Origin: Nonomuraea sp. SBT364
GTDB taxonomy: Bacteria > Actinomycetota > Actinomycetes > Streptosporangiales > Streptosporangiaceae
DNA length: 64,000 nucleotides
Direction of reading: 5' to 3'
NCBI RefSeq assembly: GCF_001083785.1
Contig: NZ_LAVL01000024.1
Span: 21,093-85,092 of the forward strand
The notes under the pieces are model-generated. The model did not search any database and was not told where the DNA came from. It worked only from the letters and a program-made list of their open reading frames with translations. The position numbers and the translations under genes are program-made. Below, piece after piece: positions 37,426 to 46,442 of the stretch (positions are counted from its first letter, which is position 1; the number at the start of each line of letters is the position of its first letter).

Positions 37426-38598
37426 GTGGACCTGGACGCCTTCGCCGAGCTGCTGACCCCGCGCGGCCTGCGGGCGCTGGCCGAGGCGGAGGAGCTCACC
37501 GGGACCGACCCGGTCGCGGCCGCCACCCGGCTGCGCCGCACCTACGACGCCGCGCTCACCTCGGCGGCGCTCACCCAGGCGGGGCTGCGCGAGCGGGCCC
37601 GCGCCAAGTTCGGCGCCGACGCGGCCCGCATGTTCTTCACCCCGCACGGCCTGGAGCAGTCCACCCGCGCCGAGGTCGCCGAGCACCGGGCCCGCCGCCT
37701 GACGGAGACCGGCGCCGGGCCTCGGGTCGCCGACGTCTGCTGCGGCATCGGGGGCGACTTCCTGGCGCTGGCCCGCGACGGCCGCACGGTCGACGCCGTC
37801 GACGCCGACCCGCTGACCGCCGCCGTCGCCCGCGCCAACGCCGAGGCGTTCGGCCTGGGCGACCGCGTCACGGTGCGGGTGGCCGACGCCGCGACGGTGC
37901 GGCCCGAGGACCACGACGTGCTGTTCGCCGACCCGGCGCGGCGCGGCTCCAGGGGCCGCACGTTCGACCCCATGGCCTACTCGCCGCCCTGGCCGGTGGT
38001 GCTCGACCTGCTCTCCCGGGCGCGCCGCGCCTGCCTCAAGGTCGCCCCCGGCATCCCGTACGAGTTCATCCCCGAGCAGGCGCAGGCCGAGTGGGTCTCG
38101 TACAAGGGCGAGGTGAAGGAGGCCGCGCTCTGGACGGGCGCCGGCGAGCCGGGCAGGCGGGCCACGCTCCTGCCGGGCGGGCACACGCTGACGGCCACCG
38201 GCGTCCAGGCCACCACCGGGCCGGTGGGGCGGTACGTGTACGAGCCGGACGGGGCCGCCGTGCGGGCGCACCTGGTGGGCGAGGTGGCCGAACTGGTCGG
38301 CGGCTGGCTGGCCGACCCGATGATCGCCTACATCTCGGGGGACGAGCCGGTCGACACGCCGTGGGCCGCGAGGTACGAGGTGGACGAGACGCTGCCGTTC
38401 TCACTCAAACGGCTCAGAGCGGCGCTGCGGGCTCGCCGAATCGGAAATGTCACCATTAAAAAGCGCGGATCGGCTGTGGATATCGAACGGCTGCGCGGCG
38501 ACCTCCGGCTTTCCGGTGAAGAATCCGCCGTCGTCATTCTGACGAGGATTATGGATAAACCATCGGTCCTGATCTGCCACCCGCCGCGACCTGCGTGA
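37426..38598 (+). CDS. THUMP-like domain SAM methyltransferase
   Basis: 390 residues. The central Rossmann methyltransferase has motif I VADVCCGIGGDFLALARDG, VDAVDADPLTAAVARANAEA and LFADPARRGSRGRTFDP (DPxR). The C-terminus VTIKKRGSAVDIERLRGDLR, LSGEESAVVILTRI is the THUMP-like domain of this actinobacterial family, which suggests RNA (tRNA or rRNA) methylation, but the target base is unknown. GTG 37426 starts the conserved region (DLDAFAELLTPRGLRALAEA) and is probably leaderless. Divergent from groES. Confidence 0.85.
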   Translation: MDLDAFAELLTPRGLRALAEAEELTGTDPVAAATRLRRTYDAALTSAALTQAGLRERARAKFGADAARMFFTPHGLEQSTRAEVAEHRARRLTETGAGPRVADVCCGIGGDFLALARDGRTVDAVDADPLTAAVARANAEAFGLGDRVTVRVADAATVRPEDHDVLFADPARRGSRGRTFDPMAYSPPWPVVLDLLSRARRACLKVAPGIPYEFIPEQAQAEWVSYKGEVKEAALWTGAGEPGRRATLLPGGHTLTATGVQATTGPVGRYVYEPDGAAVRAHLVGEVAELVGGWLADPMIAYISGDEPVDTPWAARYEVDETLPFSLKRLRAALRARRIGNVTIKKRGSAVDIERLRGDLRLSGEESAVVILTRIMDKPSVLICHPPRPA

Positions 38599-38792
38599 AT
38601 GACAAATCGGGACGATTCCATCATAAGCGCGATCTTCTCCTTCGCCGATGACGGACCTTGATCGAAAGGCTAAGGTTGGCGGGCGGGAGTTCTCCCCCCT
38701 ATTGCGGTGAGCCGCGTTCTCCTTCTTACATCTGCACATCGGACCCATACCACCGCCACGCGGCAGACCGTCGACAGCGAAGGAGCCTTTCG

Positions 38793-40571
38793 GTGGACCA
38801 CTCCAACCACACCACCACCCTTCTGCAGGCAGGCGGCCAGACCGCCATCTCCGACAGGATGCGGGAGCTGCTGGCGCGTGCCGCCCAGGATCATGTTTAC
38901 GAGCAGCGCACGCAGGGAGCCGTCCTGGATGAGATCCGGCAGCGGCTGGAGGGCATGGAGTGGCTCCTGCGCGAGGTGCGCGAACGCGAGCTCGGCGGGC
39001 TGAGCGGCACTCTTGAGACCGTCTCTGGGCGACTCGACGACATCGCGGCCAAGCCGCCCATGTGGGCCGAAGGGCTGGCCCAGCACGTCGAGGCCGTGCG
39101 CGACCACGTCGACGCCGTCGGCGAGCAGGTGGGCGGCGTCGACACCCGGGTGGAGTCGGTCAGCCAGCGGGTGCACCCCGTCGCGGAGCTGCCGAAGCTG
39201 CGCGCCGACCTCGGCGCCGTGTCCGCGAACGTCGAGGAGGCGCTCAGCCGGCTGCAGTCGGTGCTGGAGGTCACCGACGGGGTGACCCAGCGGATGGGCG
39301 AGTTCACCACCAAGCTGGCGCAGGTCAGCGCGGGCATGGAGGTCGCCGCCGGGCGCTTCAGCCGCATCGACAAGTCGCTGGCCGAGCTTCACTCGCGCAC
39401 CGACCGGGTCGAGGGCGTGATGCTGGACCTGTCCGACAGCCTCGACGAGCGCCTGGCCCTCACCACGCAGCAGTCGTCCGCCTCGGCCGAGCAGGTCAAC
39501 GCCAAGGTCGACGCCCTGGAGGAGCGCCTGCTGGGCCGCGTCGACGACGCCGAGCAGCGTCTCGGCGGCCGCTTCGACGGCGTCGACAGCCGCGTCGACC
39601 GGGTCGACGGCCGGCTCGTCGCGATCGACTCGCGCCTGGAGAGCGTCGACGTCCGTTTCGAGAGCGCCGACGAGACGCTGGCCGGCGTCGACGGCCGCCT
39701 GCAGAGCCTCGACGGCCGGGCCGCCGCCGTCGACTCGCGCCTCGACGGCTTCGGCACCCGCCTGGCCGCCGTGGACGGCCGCCTCACCTCGATGAACGCC
39801 GCGCTCACCGGCCACGACGCCCGCTTCGACGCCCTCGCGGAGACCCTCGACGGCCACGACGAGCACTTCACCACCCTGGGCGACCGCCTCGGCCGCCACG
39901 ACGGGCACTTCGCCACCCTGACCGAGCGCCTCAGCGGGCAGGACGAGCGCTTCGACGCGCTCGCCCAGCGGCTGGGCGGCCACGACGGCTACTTCGACGC
40001 CCTGGCCGAACGGCTCGGCGGGCACGAGGAGCACTTCGACTCGCTGGCCGAACGGCTCGGCGGGCACGAGGAGCGGTTCGACGCCCTGGCCGAGCGGCTC
40101 GGCGGGCACGACGGGCGCTTCGACCGGCTCGACGGCCGGCTCGGCGGCCAGGAGCAGCGCTTCGACGCGCTCGACGAGCGGCTGGCCGAGGCGGAGGAGC
40201 ACCTGGTCACCCGGGTCGACGGCCTCGACGCCCACCTCAGCGGCCTCACCACCCGCTCCGAGCAGGCCAGCGAGGCCCTGGAGTCCGTCGGCGAGCACAT
40301 CGGCAAGCTCCCGGCCGCGCTGGCCATCGACGAGCGCATCGGCGAGCTGCTCGACTCCCACCGCGACGAGCACGTCAAGCGGCTGGCCGAGGCGGCGGCG
40401 TCGCTCACGGAGATCGTCCGCTCCCGCCCCGACCGCGACGCGCTCGCCGAGACGGTCTCGGGCATCGTCGAGCCCGCCACGGCCGACCTCAACAAGCGCC
40501 TGGGCGCCCTTGAGGAGACCATGCTGGCCCTGGCCGAAGCCCTGCTGCGCCCGACCCGTACGAAGGACTGA
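38793..40571 (+). CDS. Long coiled-coil protein with 14-residue repeats
   Basis: 592 residues from GTG 38793 (AAGGAG 8 bases upstream). No signal peptide or membrane helix. Almost entirely alpha-helical. Residues 340-465 are nine tandem 14-residue units of the form GHDxRFDALAERLG (for example GHDGYFDALAERLG, GHEERFDALAERLG); upstream lie 7- and 11-residue variants (VDSRLDxVDGRL). A period of 14 is two heptads, so a long parallel coiled coil is likely. No family recognised; comparable proteins act as cytoskeletal or polar scaffolds, but that is inference. Its stop is 9 bases from the convergent regulator's stop. Confidence 0.8.
   Translation: MDHSNHTTTLLQAGGQTAISDRMRELLARAAQDHVYEQRTQGAVLDEIRQRLEGMEWLLREVRERELGGLSGTLETVSGRLDDIAAKPPMWAEGLAQHVEAVRDHVDAVGEQVGGVDTRVESVSQRVHPVAELPKLRADLGAVSANVEEALSRLQSVLEVTDGVTQRMGEFTTKLAQVSAGMEVAAGRFSRIDKSLAELHSRTDRVEGVMLDLSDSLDERLALTTQQSSASAEQVNAKVDALEERLLGRVDDAEQRLGGRFDGVDSRVDRVDGRLVAIDSRLESVDVRFESADETLAGVDGRLQSLDGRAAAVDSRLDGFGTRLAAVDGRLTSMNAALTGHDARFDALAETLDGHDEHFTTLGDRLGRHDGHFATLTERLSGQDERFDALAQRLGGHDGYFDALAERLGGHEEHFDSLAERLGGHEERFDALAERLGGHDGRFDRLDGRLGGQEQRFDALDERLAEAEEHLVTRVDGLDAHLSGLTTRSEQASEALESVGEHIGKLPAALAIDERIGELLDSHRDEHVKRLAEAAASLTEIVRSRPDRDALAETVSGIVEPATADLNKRLGALEETMLALAEALLRPTRTKD
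39810..40187 (+). repeat. Nine 42-bp coding repeats
   Basis: Tandem 42-base units encoding the 14-residue GHDxxFDALAERLG motif within the coiled-coil gene. Units 5 to 7 are nearly identical at DNA level, which suggests recent expansion and possible length variation between strains. Confidence 0.8.
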
Positions 40572-40580
40572 CGGGGCCGC

Positions 40581-41453
40581 TCAGCGCCGCGGCGTGATGA
40601 CGGTCGACAGCCCGTCCAGCAGCCGTTCGAGGCCGAACGTGAACATCGCGTCCAGGTCGAGCGCCACCCTCGGGTCCGTCACCTGCGTGATGAGCGGCCC
40701 CTCGACGCTCACGCGCAGGGACATCCACTGTTTGCTGGTCATCCCGGTGTCGCGCTCGGCGTCGGTCTCGCTCTCGATGTTGACCGCGGTGCCGCGCACG
40801 TAGTTGACCAGGGTGGCGTAGACGAGCAGCCGCGTGTCCGGGGAGAGGCCGAGGCCGTCGAGCGCGCGCAGCGACCACTGGGCGTAGGCGACCATGCCGG
40901 GCAGCACGATCGGCCGGGTGACCGACACGACCCGGGGCAGCCAGGGATGGCGCTGGTAGGCCGCCCACTGCAGCCGGGCGGCCACCCGCAGATGGGATCG
41001 CCAGCCCGGCGGCGGCGCGGGATAGTCGATCTCGGCGAAGGCGGCGTCGGCCATCAGCCGGGCGAGCTCGGCCTTGGACTCGACGTGGCGGTAGAGCGAC
41101 ATCGTCGCCACGCCGAGCCGGGAGCCCACGGTCCGCATCGACAGCGCGGCCAGCCCTTCGTCGTCGGCGATCTCGATGGCGGCGCGCACGATCCGGTCAC
41201 GTTCGAGCGTCTCGGCGGAGCGGCGGGGCGCGGCGGGGGCGGCGACCACGGAGCCCACCCTCGGCGCGGACTCGATGACGCCCGCCTGCCGCAGCGCGGT
41301 CAGCGCCTTGGTGGCGGTCGCCATCGCCACTCCCCACTCCCGGGTGATCGCCCTGGTCGTGGGGACCGGATCACCGGGCCGCAGCTCGCCTTCGGCGATG
41401 CGCCGCTCGATCTCGGCGACGATCCGCAGGTAGGGCGGACGGGGGTCGGTCAC
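40581..41453 (-). CDS. GntR-TetR fusion transcriptional regulator
   Basis: 290 residues with two DNA-binding modules. Residues 1-70 are a GntR winged helix (YLRIVAEIERRIAEGELRPG, TREWGVAMATATKALTALRQ, AGVIESAPRVGSVV). Residues 83-290 are a full TetR protein (RIVRAAIEIADDEGLAALSM, RTVGSRLGVATMSLYRHVES) with a TetR_C ligand domain. This fusion is a known actinobacterial architecture. Start GTG 41453. It lies 12 bases downstream of the carotenoid oxygenase gene on the same strand, so it probably controls that operon. Confidence 0.9.
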   Translation of the reverse strand: MTDPRPPYLRIVAEIERRIAEGELRPGDPVPTTRAITREWGVAMATATKALTALRQAGVIESAPRVGSVVAAPAAPRRSAETLERDRIVRAAIEIADDEGLAALSMRTVGSRLGVATMSLYRHVESKAELARLMADAAFAEIDYPAPPPGWRSHLRVAARLQWAAYQRHPWLPRVVSVTRPIVLPGMVAYAQWSLRALDGLGLSPDTRLLVYATLVNYVRGTAVNIESETDAERDTGMTSKQWMSLRVSVEGPLITQVTDPRVALDLDAMFTFGLERLLDGLSTVITPRR

Positions 41454-41465
41454 CGGTCAACTCTG

Positions 41466-42728
41466 TCACACGCGGTCGGGCAGCCAGCTGCCGTGCAGCC
41501 CGAGCGGCACCCGTACCGGAAGGTGGATCCTGGCGACGGGAGCGCCGGTGAAGTCCTGCGCCGAGAGGATCACCAGGTCGCTCGCGCCGCGTTCCGGGTC
41601 GGACACGTAGGCCAGCAGGTAGCCGTCGTCCTCGCCCGTCCCGGTGGCGGCGAAGACGGCCTCGCCCACGGACTCGTCGCGGCCGAACCCGTGCACCTCG
41701 GTGGTCCCGCGATCCAGGTCGTGCTTGACCAGGGCGTTGCTGAAGGCGTCGTCGGGGGGCGTGCCGTCGCCCGTGAACGGCATGCCGTACAGATCCGTGA
41801 CGGCCGAGTAGCCGTAGCGGTGCCGGCGGGAGGTGCGGGCCTCGTTCAGGCGCGGGAAGTCCTGCGGCCGGTCGTCGAGACGCCGCTGGACCACCTTGTC
41901 CGCCTCGATCGTCCACCGGTCCAGGACGGGACGGATGCCGCCGGGGTCGGCCGGGTCGAACGGCCCGTCGGCGGTGATCAGGTCGACCACGATCGAGCCG
42001 CCGTCCTCGTAGGCGTTGAGCGTGTGGCTGACGTGCACCGGGTCGATCTCCAGCCAGCGCACCTCACCCCCGGCGCGCGGCATGACGCCCACGCGGGTGG
42101 GATGCCCGGGCAGCCAGCGGCACTCGAACCCGTCGAACCCGAGCGGCGTGTCCCACAGCACGACGTGGTTCTCGGTGAGCGCGAAGTCGTGCATGAACGG
42201 GGTCCGCGTCAGCGGGATCGCCGTACTCCGCACGACGGTGGCGTCGGGCTCGGTCACGATGTACTGCACGAAGCTCTGCCCCACGTGGTACGACAGCGAG
42301 TGCAGCGCGCCGGTGAGCGGGTCGTGCTTGGAGTGGGCACCGGCCGTGAAGCCCTCCGGGGTGCCGCCCAGCGCGCAGACGCCCACCGTGTTGAGCTCCT
42401 CGTCCAGCTCGGCCGGCGGCAGCCCGCCCTCCGCCAGGGCGAAGGTGCGGGTGGCGTGCTCGATCACGTGCACCATCGGCGCGGCGCCCGGAGTCCTGAC
42501 CCAGCGGTTGCGATACCACTCGGCCCTGCCGTCGCGCAGGCGCACGCCGTGCACCATGCCCTGGCCCATGCCCCAGATGTGCACGACGGGGTCCTCGATG
42601 TTCAGCGCGTTCGGCCCGTTGCGCAAGTAGCGGCCGTTGAGCTCGGTGGGTACGCGCCCGGTGACCGGCAGGTCGTAGGCGGTGACTTCCTCGGTGGCGG
42701 GGGCGAACGGGCCCTCTGTGTACTTCAT
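41466..42728 (-). CDS. Carotenoid oxygenase family protein
   Basis: 420 residues, RPE65/carotenoid cleavage dioxygenase beta-propeller. The four iron-binding histidines can be placed in GAHSKHDPLTG, FMHDFALTENHVV, HVSHTLNAYEDGG and LHGSWLP at the C-terminus; LNGRYLRNGPNA and WGMGQGMVHGVRLRDG are N-terminal family signatures. It cleaves a double bond of carotenoids, stilbenes or related phenylpropanoids; the substrate cannot be told. In an operon with a GntR-TetR regulator; two palindromes lie upstream. Confidence 0.93.
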   Translation of the reverse strand: MKYTEGPFAPATEEVTAYDLPVTGRVPTELNGRYLRNGPNALNIEDPVVHIWGMGQGMVHGVRLRDGRAEWYRNRWVRTPGAAPMVHVIEHATRTFALAEGGLPPAELDEELNTVGVCALGGTPEGFTAGAHSKHDPLTGALHSLSYHVGQSFVQYIVTEPDATVVRSTAIPLTRTPFMHDFALTENHVVLWDTPLGFDGFECRWLPGHPTRVGVMPRAGGEVRWLEIDPVHVSHTLNAYEDGGSIVVDLITADGPFDPADPGGIRPVLDRWTIEADKVVQRRLDDRPQDFPRLNEARTSRRHRYGYSAVTDLYGMPFTGDGTPPDDAFSNALVKHDLDRGTTEVHGFGRDESVGEAVFAATGTGEDDGYLLAYVSDPERGASDLVILSAQDFTGAPVARIHLPVRVPLGLHGSWLPDRV

Positions 42729-42764
42729 GCTGACAACGTACGCAGAACCGCTGGAAAGGCCCCC

Positions 42765-42800
42765 TCACCAGGTGAAATTACCCCGAGTTGCACTAGTGCA
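42765..42800. promoter_or_regulatory. Two palindromes upstream of the carotenoid oxygenase operon
   Basis: TCACC-A-GGTGA (42765-42775) and the perfect 12-mer TGCACTAGTGCA (42789-42800) lie within the 74 bases between tsaD and the carotenoid oxygenase start. Either could be the site of the GntR-TetR regulator encoded in the operon; the second could also act as a small hairpin after tsaD. Confidence 0.5.
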
Positions 42801-42802
42801 GG

Positions 42803-43834
42803 TCACACGTGGACCGTGGTGACCGGCATCGAGGAGTCGGCCGGGATCTCCAGCGTGGACGGCGTCACCCCGGCCGCCACCAGGTCGGAGCCGAGCGCGG
42901 CGACCATGGCGCCGTTGTCGGTGCACAGGCCGGGCCGGGGCACCCGCAGCCGGACGCCGGCCGCGTCGCACCGCTCCTGGGCCAGCGCGCGCAGCCGCGA
43001 GTTGGCCGCCACCCCGCCGCCGATGAGCAGGTCGTGCACCTCGTACTTCTTGCACGCCTGCAGCGCCTTGCGGGTGAGCACGTCGACGACGGCCTCCTGG
43101 AAGGAGGCGGCCACGTCGGGCACGTGGATGCGCCGGCCGGACGCCTCGCGGGCCTCCACCCAGCGGGCGACGGCGGTCTTGAGGCCGGAGAAGGAGAAGT
43201 CGAGCGTGCCGTCGTCCATCTTGCCGCGCGGGAAGGCGACGGCGGTGCCGGAGCCCTCGCGGGCGGCCCTGTCGATGTACGGCCCGCCGGGGAACGGCAG
43301 CCCGAGCACCCGCGCCACCTTGTCGAACGCCTCCCCGGCGGCGTCGTCGACGGTGGAGCCGAGCGAGATCACGTCCGCGGCCACGTCGGGCACCAGCAGC
43401 AGCGAGGAGTGACCGCCGGAGACCAGCATCGCGATGCACGGCTTGGGCAGCGGCCCGTGCTCCAGCTGGTCGACGGCGACGTGCGCGGCCAGGTGGTTGA
43501 CCCCGTAGAGAGGCACCCCCAGGCCGAGCGCGTAGGACTTGGCCGCGGCGACGCCGACCAGCAGCGCCCCGGCGAGCCCCGGCCCGGCGGTGACGGCGAT
43601 CGCGTCGATGTCGGAGAACTTCAGCCCGGCCTCGGCCAGCGCCGCCTCGACCGTCGGCGTCATGGCCTCCAGGTGGGCCCGCGAGGCCACCTCCGGCACC
43701 ACGCCGCCGTAGCGGGCGTGCTCGTCCATGCTGGAGGCGATGGTGTTGGCCAGCAGCGTGTGACCTCTGACGATGCCGATGCCGGTCTCGTCGCAGGACG
43801 TCTCGATGCCCAGGACCAGGGGTGCGTCAGCCAT
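42803..43834 (-). CDS. tsaD: tRNA N6-adenosine threonylcarbamoyltransferase
   Basis: 343 residues, essential enzyme that makes t6A37 on ANN-decoding tRNAs together with TsaB and TsaE. Family signatures: [15 protein letters not shown], metal site [11 protein letters not shown] (HxxxH), [47 protein letters not shown] 43834 lies inside the 3' end of rimI (8-base overlap), so the two are coupled. Confidence 0.96.
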   Translation of the reverse strand: MADAPLVLGIETSCDETGIGIVRGHTLLANTIASSMDEHARYGGVVPEVASRAHLEAMTPTVEAALAEAGLKFSDIDAIAVTAGPGLAGALLVGVAAAKSYALGLGVPLYGVNHLAAHVAVDQLEHGPLPKPCIAMLVSGGHSSLLLVPDVAADVISLGSTVDDAAGEAFDKVARVLGLPFPGGPYIDRAAREGSGTAVAFPRGKMDDGTLDFSFSGLKTAVARWVEAREASGRRIHVPDVAASFQEAVVDVLTRKALQACKKYEVHDLLIGGGVAANSRLRALAQERCDAAGVRLRVPRPGLCTDNGAMVAALGSDLVAAGVTPSTLEIPADSSMPVTTVHV

Positions 43835-44273
43835 CCAGCTTCCTTCTCATCATGATCGCGTCGGTGCCGTCGTCGTAGTAGCGGCGGCGGGTGCCGATCT
43901 CCTCGAACCCGAAGTGCGTGTAGACCCCGCGCGCCACCGGGTTGTCCTCGCGCACCTCCAGGAAGATCTCCCTGGCCCCCCTGCGGCCGGCCTCCTGCAG
44001 CAGCGCGGAGAGCATGGCGCCGCCGATGCCGGTGCCCCGGTGGGTGCCGAGCACCGCGATGGTCTGCACGTCGGCCTGGTCGGCCGCGACGGCGAGCCCC
44101 GCGTAGGCGACGATCTCCTCGCCCACCAGCGCCACCACGTAGTGCCGGGTGCGCGGCTGGTCGGCCAGCTCGCCGCGCATCATGCCCTCGCTCCACGCGT
44201 CGTGCGGGAACGTGGCCCGCTCGATCGCCATGACCGCCGGCAGGTCGGCCTCGGTCATCTGCCGCAGCTTCAC
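43827..44273 (-). CDS. rimI: Ribosomal protein S18-alanine N-acetyltransferase
   Basis: 148 residues, GNAT fold. Acetyl-CoA loop [20 protein letters not shown] and [40 protein letters not shown] match RimI, which in many bacteria sits between tsaB and tsaD as here. The GTG start overlaps the tsaB stop (GTGA) and its end overlaps tsaD. Confidence 0.93.
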   Translation of the reverse strand: MKLRQMTEADLPAVMAIERATFPHDAWSEGMMRGELADQPRTRHYVVALVGEEIVAYAGLAVAADQADVQTIAVLGTHRGTGIGGAMLSALLQEAGRRGAREIFLEVREDNPVARGVYTHFGFEEIGTRRRYYDDGTDAIMMRRKLDG

Positions 44274-44908
44274 GCCGTCACCCGCTTGGGCGCCCCGGGC
44301 ACCACGGCGTCGGGACGGCGCAGGTAGATCGGGCGCGCCGGGTCGAGCGGCGTGCCCGCCGCGAGGCGCTCGGCCGCGAGCGCGGCCAGGAATCCGGCGT
44401 ACGGGTAGGCGGGCGCGACGGCGGGCCCCAGGATGTCACGGTAGAGCTCGGCCCCGGCCACCGGCAGCCCTTCGACCGGCACGTCGGCGGGACGGTCGAC
44501 GAACGGGCCGTCGATCCTGGTGCGCCGGTCGGCGTAGCGGGCCCAGAAGACCTCCTTGCGCCGCGCGTCGGTGGCGACCAGGAACGGCTCGTCCAGCCCC
44601 GAGCCGTAGGCGACGGCGTCGAGCGTGCAGATGCCGTGGGCGGGCACGCCGAGCGTGGTCGCCAGGCCCTGCGCGGTCATCAGGCCGACGCGCAGACCGG
44701 TGTAGGGGCCGGGGCCGCTGCCCGCGACCACGGCCGTGACGTCGCGCAGCGCGACGCCGGCCTCGGCGAGGACGCGCTCGACGGTGGGCACGAGCAGCTC
44801 GCCGTGACGGCGGGCGTCGATCGTGGTGGATTCGGCGAGCACCCGCTGCCCGTCGTGGAGGGCAGCGGTGACGGCGGGCGTCGCGGTGTCAAAGGCCAGG
44901 ACCAGCAC
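44270..44908 (-). CDS. tsaB: tRNA threonylcarbamoyladenosine biosynthesis protein TsaB
   Basis: 212 residues, ASKHA-fold partner of TsaD. VLAFDTATPAVTAALHDG, HGELLVPTVERVLAEAG and VAGSGPGPYTGLRVGLMTAQ are the TsaB signatures. GTG start at 44908. Separated from tsaE, its usual upstream neighbour, by a three-gene cassette (phosphotransferase, sortase, lipoprotein). Confidence 0.94.
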   Translation of the reverse strand: MLVLAFDTATPAVTAALHDGQRVLAESTTIDARRHGELLVPTVERVLAEAGVALRDVTAVVAGSGPGPYTGLRVGLMTAQGLATTLGVPAHGICTLDAVAYGSGLDEPFLVATDARRKEVFWARYADRRTRIDGPFVDRPADVPVEGLPVAGAELYRDILGPAVAPAYPYAGFLAALAAERLAAGTPLDPARPIYLRRPDAVVPGAPKRVTA

Positions 44909-44939
44909 GACTGATTAGCCTACCGGCAGGCCGGCGCCA

Positions 44940-45878
44940 TCAGGCCCAGCCCGTGCGTTCCCGGAGCCATTCGAGCGCCACCACGCCCTGGGCCCGCTGG
45001 AACGCCCGGAGCGTGGGCAGCCCCGGCGGCGCCGGCTGCCTGGCCTGCCGGACGAAGTAGCCGGCGAGGGCGACGACGCCCTTGGTGATGTCGGGGTCGG
45101 GGTCGGGCAGCAGCTCGTGCGGCGGCGGCCCGCCCTGCATGCCGACCGACGGCAGCAGGGCCATCCGGTCGAACCAGGTGGCGCCCCGGCACGCCCACGG
45201 CCAGTCGACGACGTGGACGCGGTCGCCGGAGATGAGCATGTTGTCGGCCCGCAGGTCACAGTGGACGAGCGTGTCGCCCATGGCCGCCCGGCCCCAGCCG
45301 GACTCCAGCTCGGCCAGCGCGCCCAGGTGGCGCAGCGCCCACCGGTCGAGGCCGGTGGTGTCCTCGCCGAGCAGCGTGCGCCAGCCCTGGAAGGACTCCC
45401 CCATGAGCTCCTCGATCGTCGGCACGTCGATCGGCGACGGGGTGAGCGCCGCGGACATCCGGTCGACGGCGGCGAGCACCAGGTCGAGCTCGTCGCGCTG
45501 CCACGGCATGGCCGGGTGGCGGCCGTCGACGTCCTCGAACGCCATCACCACCCACCCGTCGAGCTCGAACGTGTCGAGCAGCCGGGGCGCCGGCACCGAG
45601 GCGGGCAGCGCGGCGGCGACCCGGGCCTCGGCCCGGTAGATGCGCACCGCGTCGGCGTTCGGCTCGGGGCCGACGGCCTTGACGAAGGCCCGGCGGCCGT
45701 TGGCGGCGCGCAGCCGCACGGCCGCGGCCGGGGAGAAGCCGCCCTCCTGGGTGACCGCCTCGGCGACGGGGGCGCCGAGCAGCTTCTCGATCGCCTTCCG
45801 GACGCCCGGGTGCACCTGGTGCCAGGGCACCCGGGAACCGGACGCGGGCGGATTGGTGTCCACGCTCATGTCTTCCAT
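44940..45878 (-). CDS. APH family phosphotransferase
   Basis: 312 residues. Kinase catalytic loop LVHCDLRADNMLISGDRV and metal motif HVVDWPWACRGATWFDR are complete (with His), so it is likely active, unlike the other APH-like gene in the window. N-terminal GGFSPAAAVRLRAANGRRAF is the ATP-binding part with Lys in AFVKAVG. Substrate unknown. ATG 45878 or 45869 could start it. It lies 25 bases downstream of the sortase gene and 31 upstream of tsaB. Confidence 0.82.
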   Translation of the reverse strand: MEDMSVDTNPPASGSRVPWHQVHPGVRKAIEKLLGAPVAEAVTQEGGFSPAAAVRLRAANGRRAFVKAVGPEPNADAVRIYRAEARVAAALPASVPAPRLLDTFELDGWVVMAFEDVDGRHPAMPWQRDELDLVLAAVDRMSAALTPSPIDVPTIEELMGESFQGWRTLLGEDTTGLDRWALRHLGALAELESGWGRAAMGDTLVHCDLRADNMLISGDRVHVVDWPWACRGATWFDRMALLPSVGMQGGPPPHELLPDPDPDITKGVVALAGYFVRQARQPAPPGLPTLRAFQRAQGVVALEWLRERTGWA

Positions 45879-45903
45879 GGTCACAGAGGGGCGCAACCGC
45901 TTT

Positions 45904-46440
45904 TCAGGCCTCGGTGGCGTACACGATGATGTTGTCCACGTACTCGCCCTTGGCGTAGTCGAACTTGCCGCCGCAGGTGACGAGCTTGAGCCCGTCGTCG
46001 ACGTAGACCTTGCGCAGCGGGAAGTCGTCCTTGTGCACCTGCTCGATCGCGGTGACCTTGTACTCGACGACCTTGCCGTCGCTGCGCCGGACCTTGACGG
46101 CCTCGCCCTTGCGCACCTGGCGGAGCTTGTAGAAGACGGCGGGCGCGGTCTTGGTGTCGACGTGGCCGACGATGACGGAGGCGCCCTCATCGCCCGGCAC
46201 GGCGCTGCCGGTGTACCAGCCGGCGATCTTGGGCTTCTCGTACGGGGGCAGCTCGACCTCGCCGTCCTTGAGCCCCAGCTTCATCAGCGGCGCCTCGACC
46301 TCGATCGACGGGATGTCGATGCTCTCCGGCACGACGCCGGCGGCGGCCTGCTCGGGAGTGGACTGCATGTTCTTGCCGAAGGCGACCAGCAGCAGACCCG
46401 TCACGGCGCCCGCGAGCACCACCCGTCCGGAACGTGCCAT
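45904..46440 (-). CDS. Class F sortase
   Basis: 178 residues. An N-terminal membrane anchor (VVLAGAVTGLLLVAFG) is followed by an external sortase domain: PSIEVEAPLMKLGL, ASVIVGHVDTKTAPAVFYKL with catalytic His, and LKLVTCGGKFDYAKGEY with catalytic Cys. Sortases normally have an Arg after the Cys; none of the 22 residues after this Cys is Arg (Lys at +8). The transpeptidase should attach surface proteins to the wall. It starts 2 bases after the upstream lipoprotein gene ends, so that protein is the obvious candidate substrate or partner. Confidence 0.88.
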   Translation of the reverse strand: MARSGRVVLAGAVTGLLLVAFGKNMQSTPEQAAAGVVPESIDIPSIEVEAPLMKLGLKDGEVELPPYEKPKIAGWYTGSAVPGDEGASVIVGHVDTKTAPAVFYKLRQVRKGEAVKVRRSDGKVVEYKVTAIEQVHKDDFPLRKVYVDDGLKLVTCGGKFDYAKGEYVDNIIVYATEA

Positions 46441-46442
46441 GC

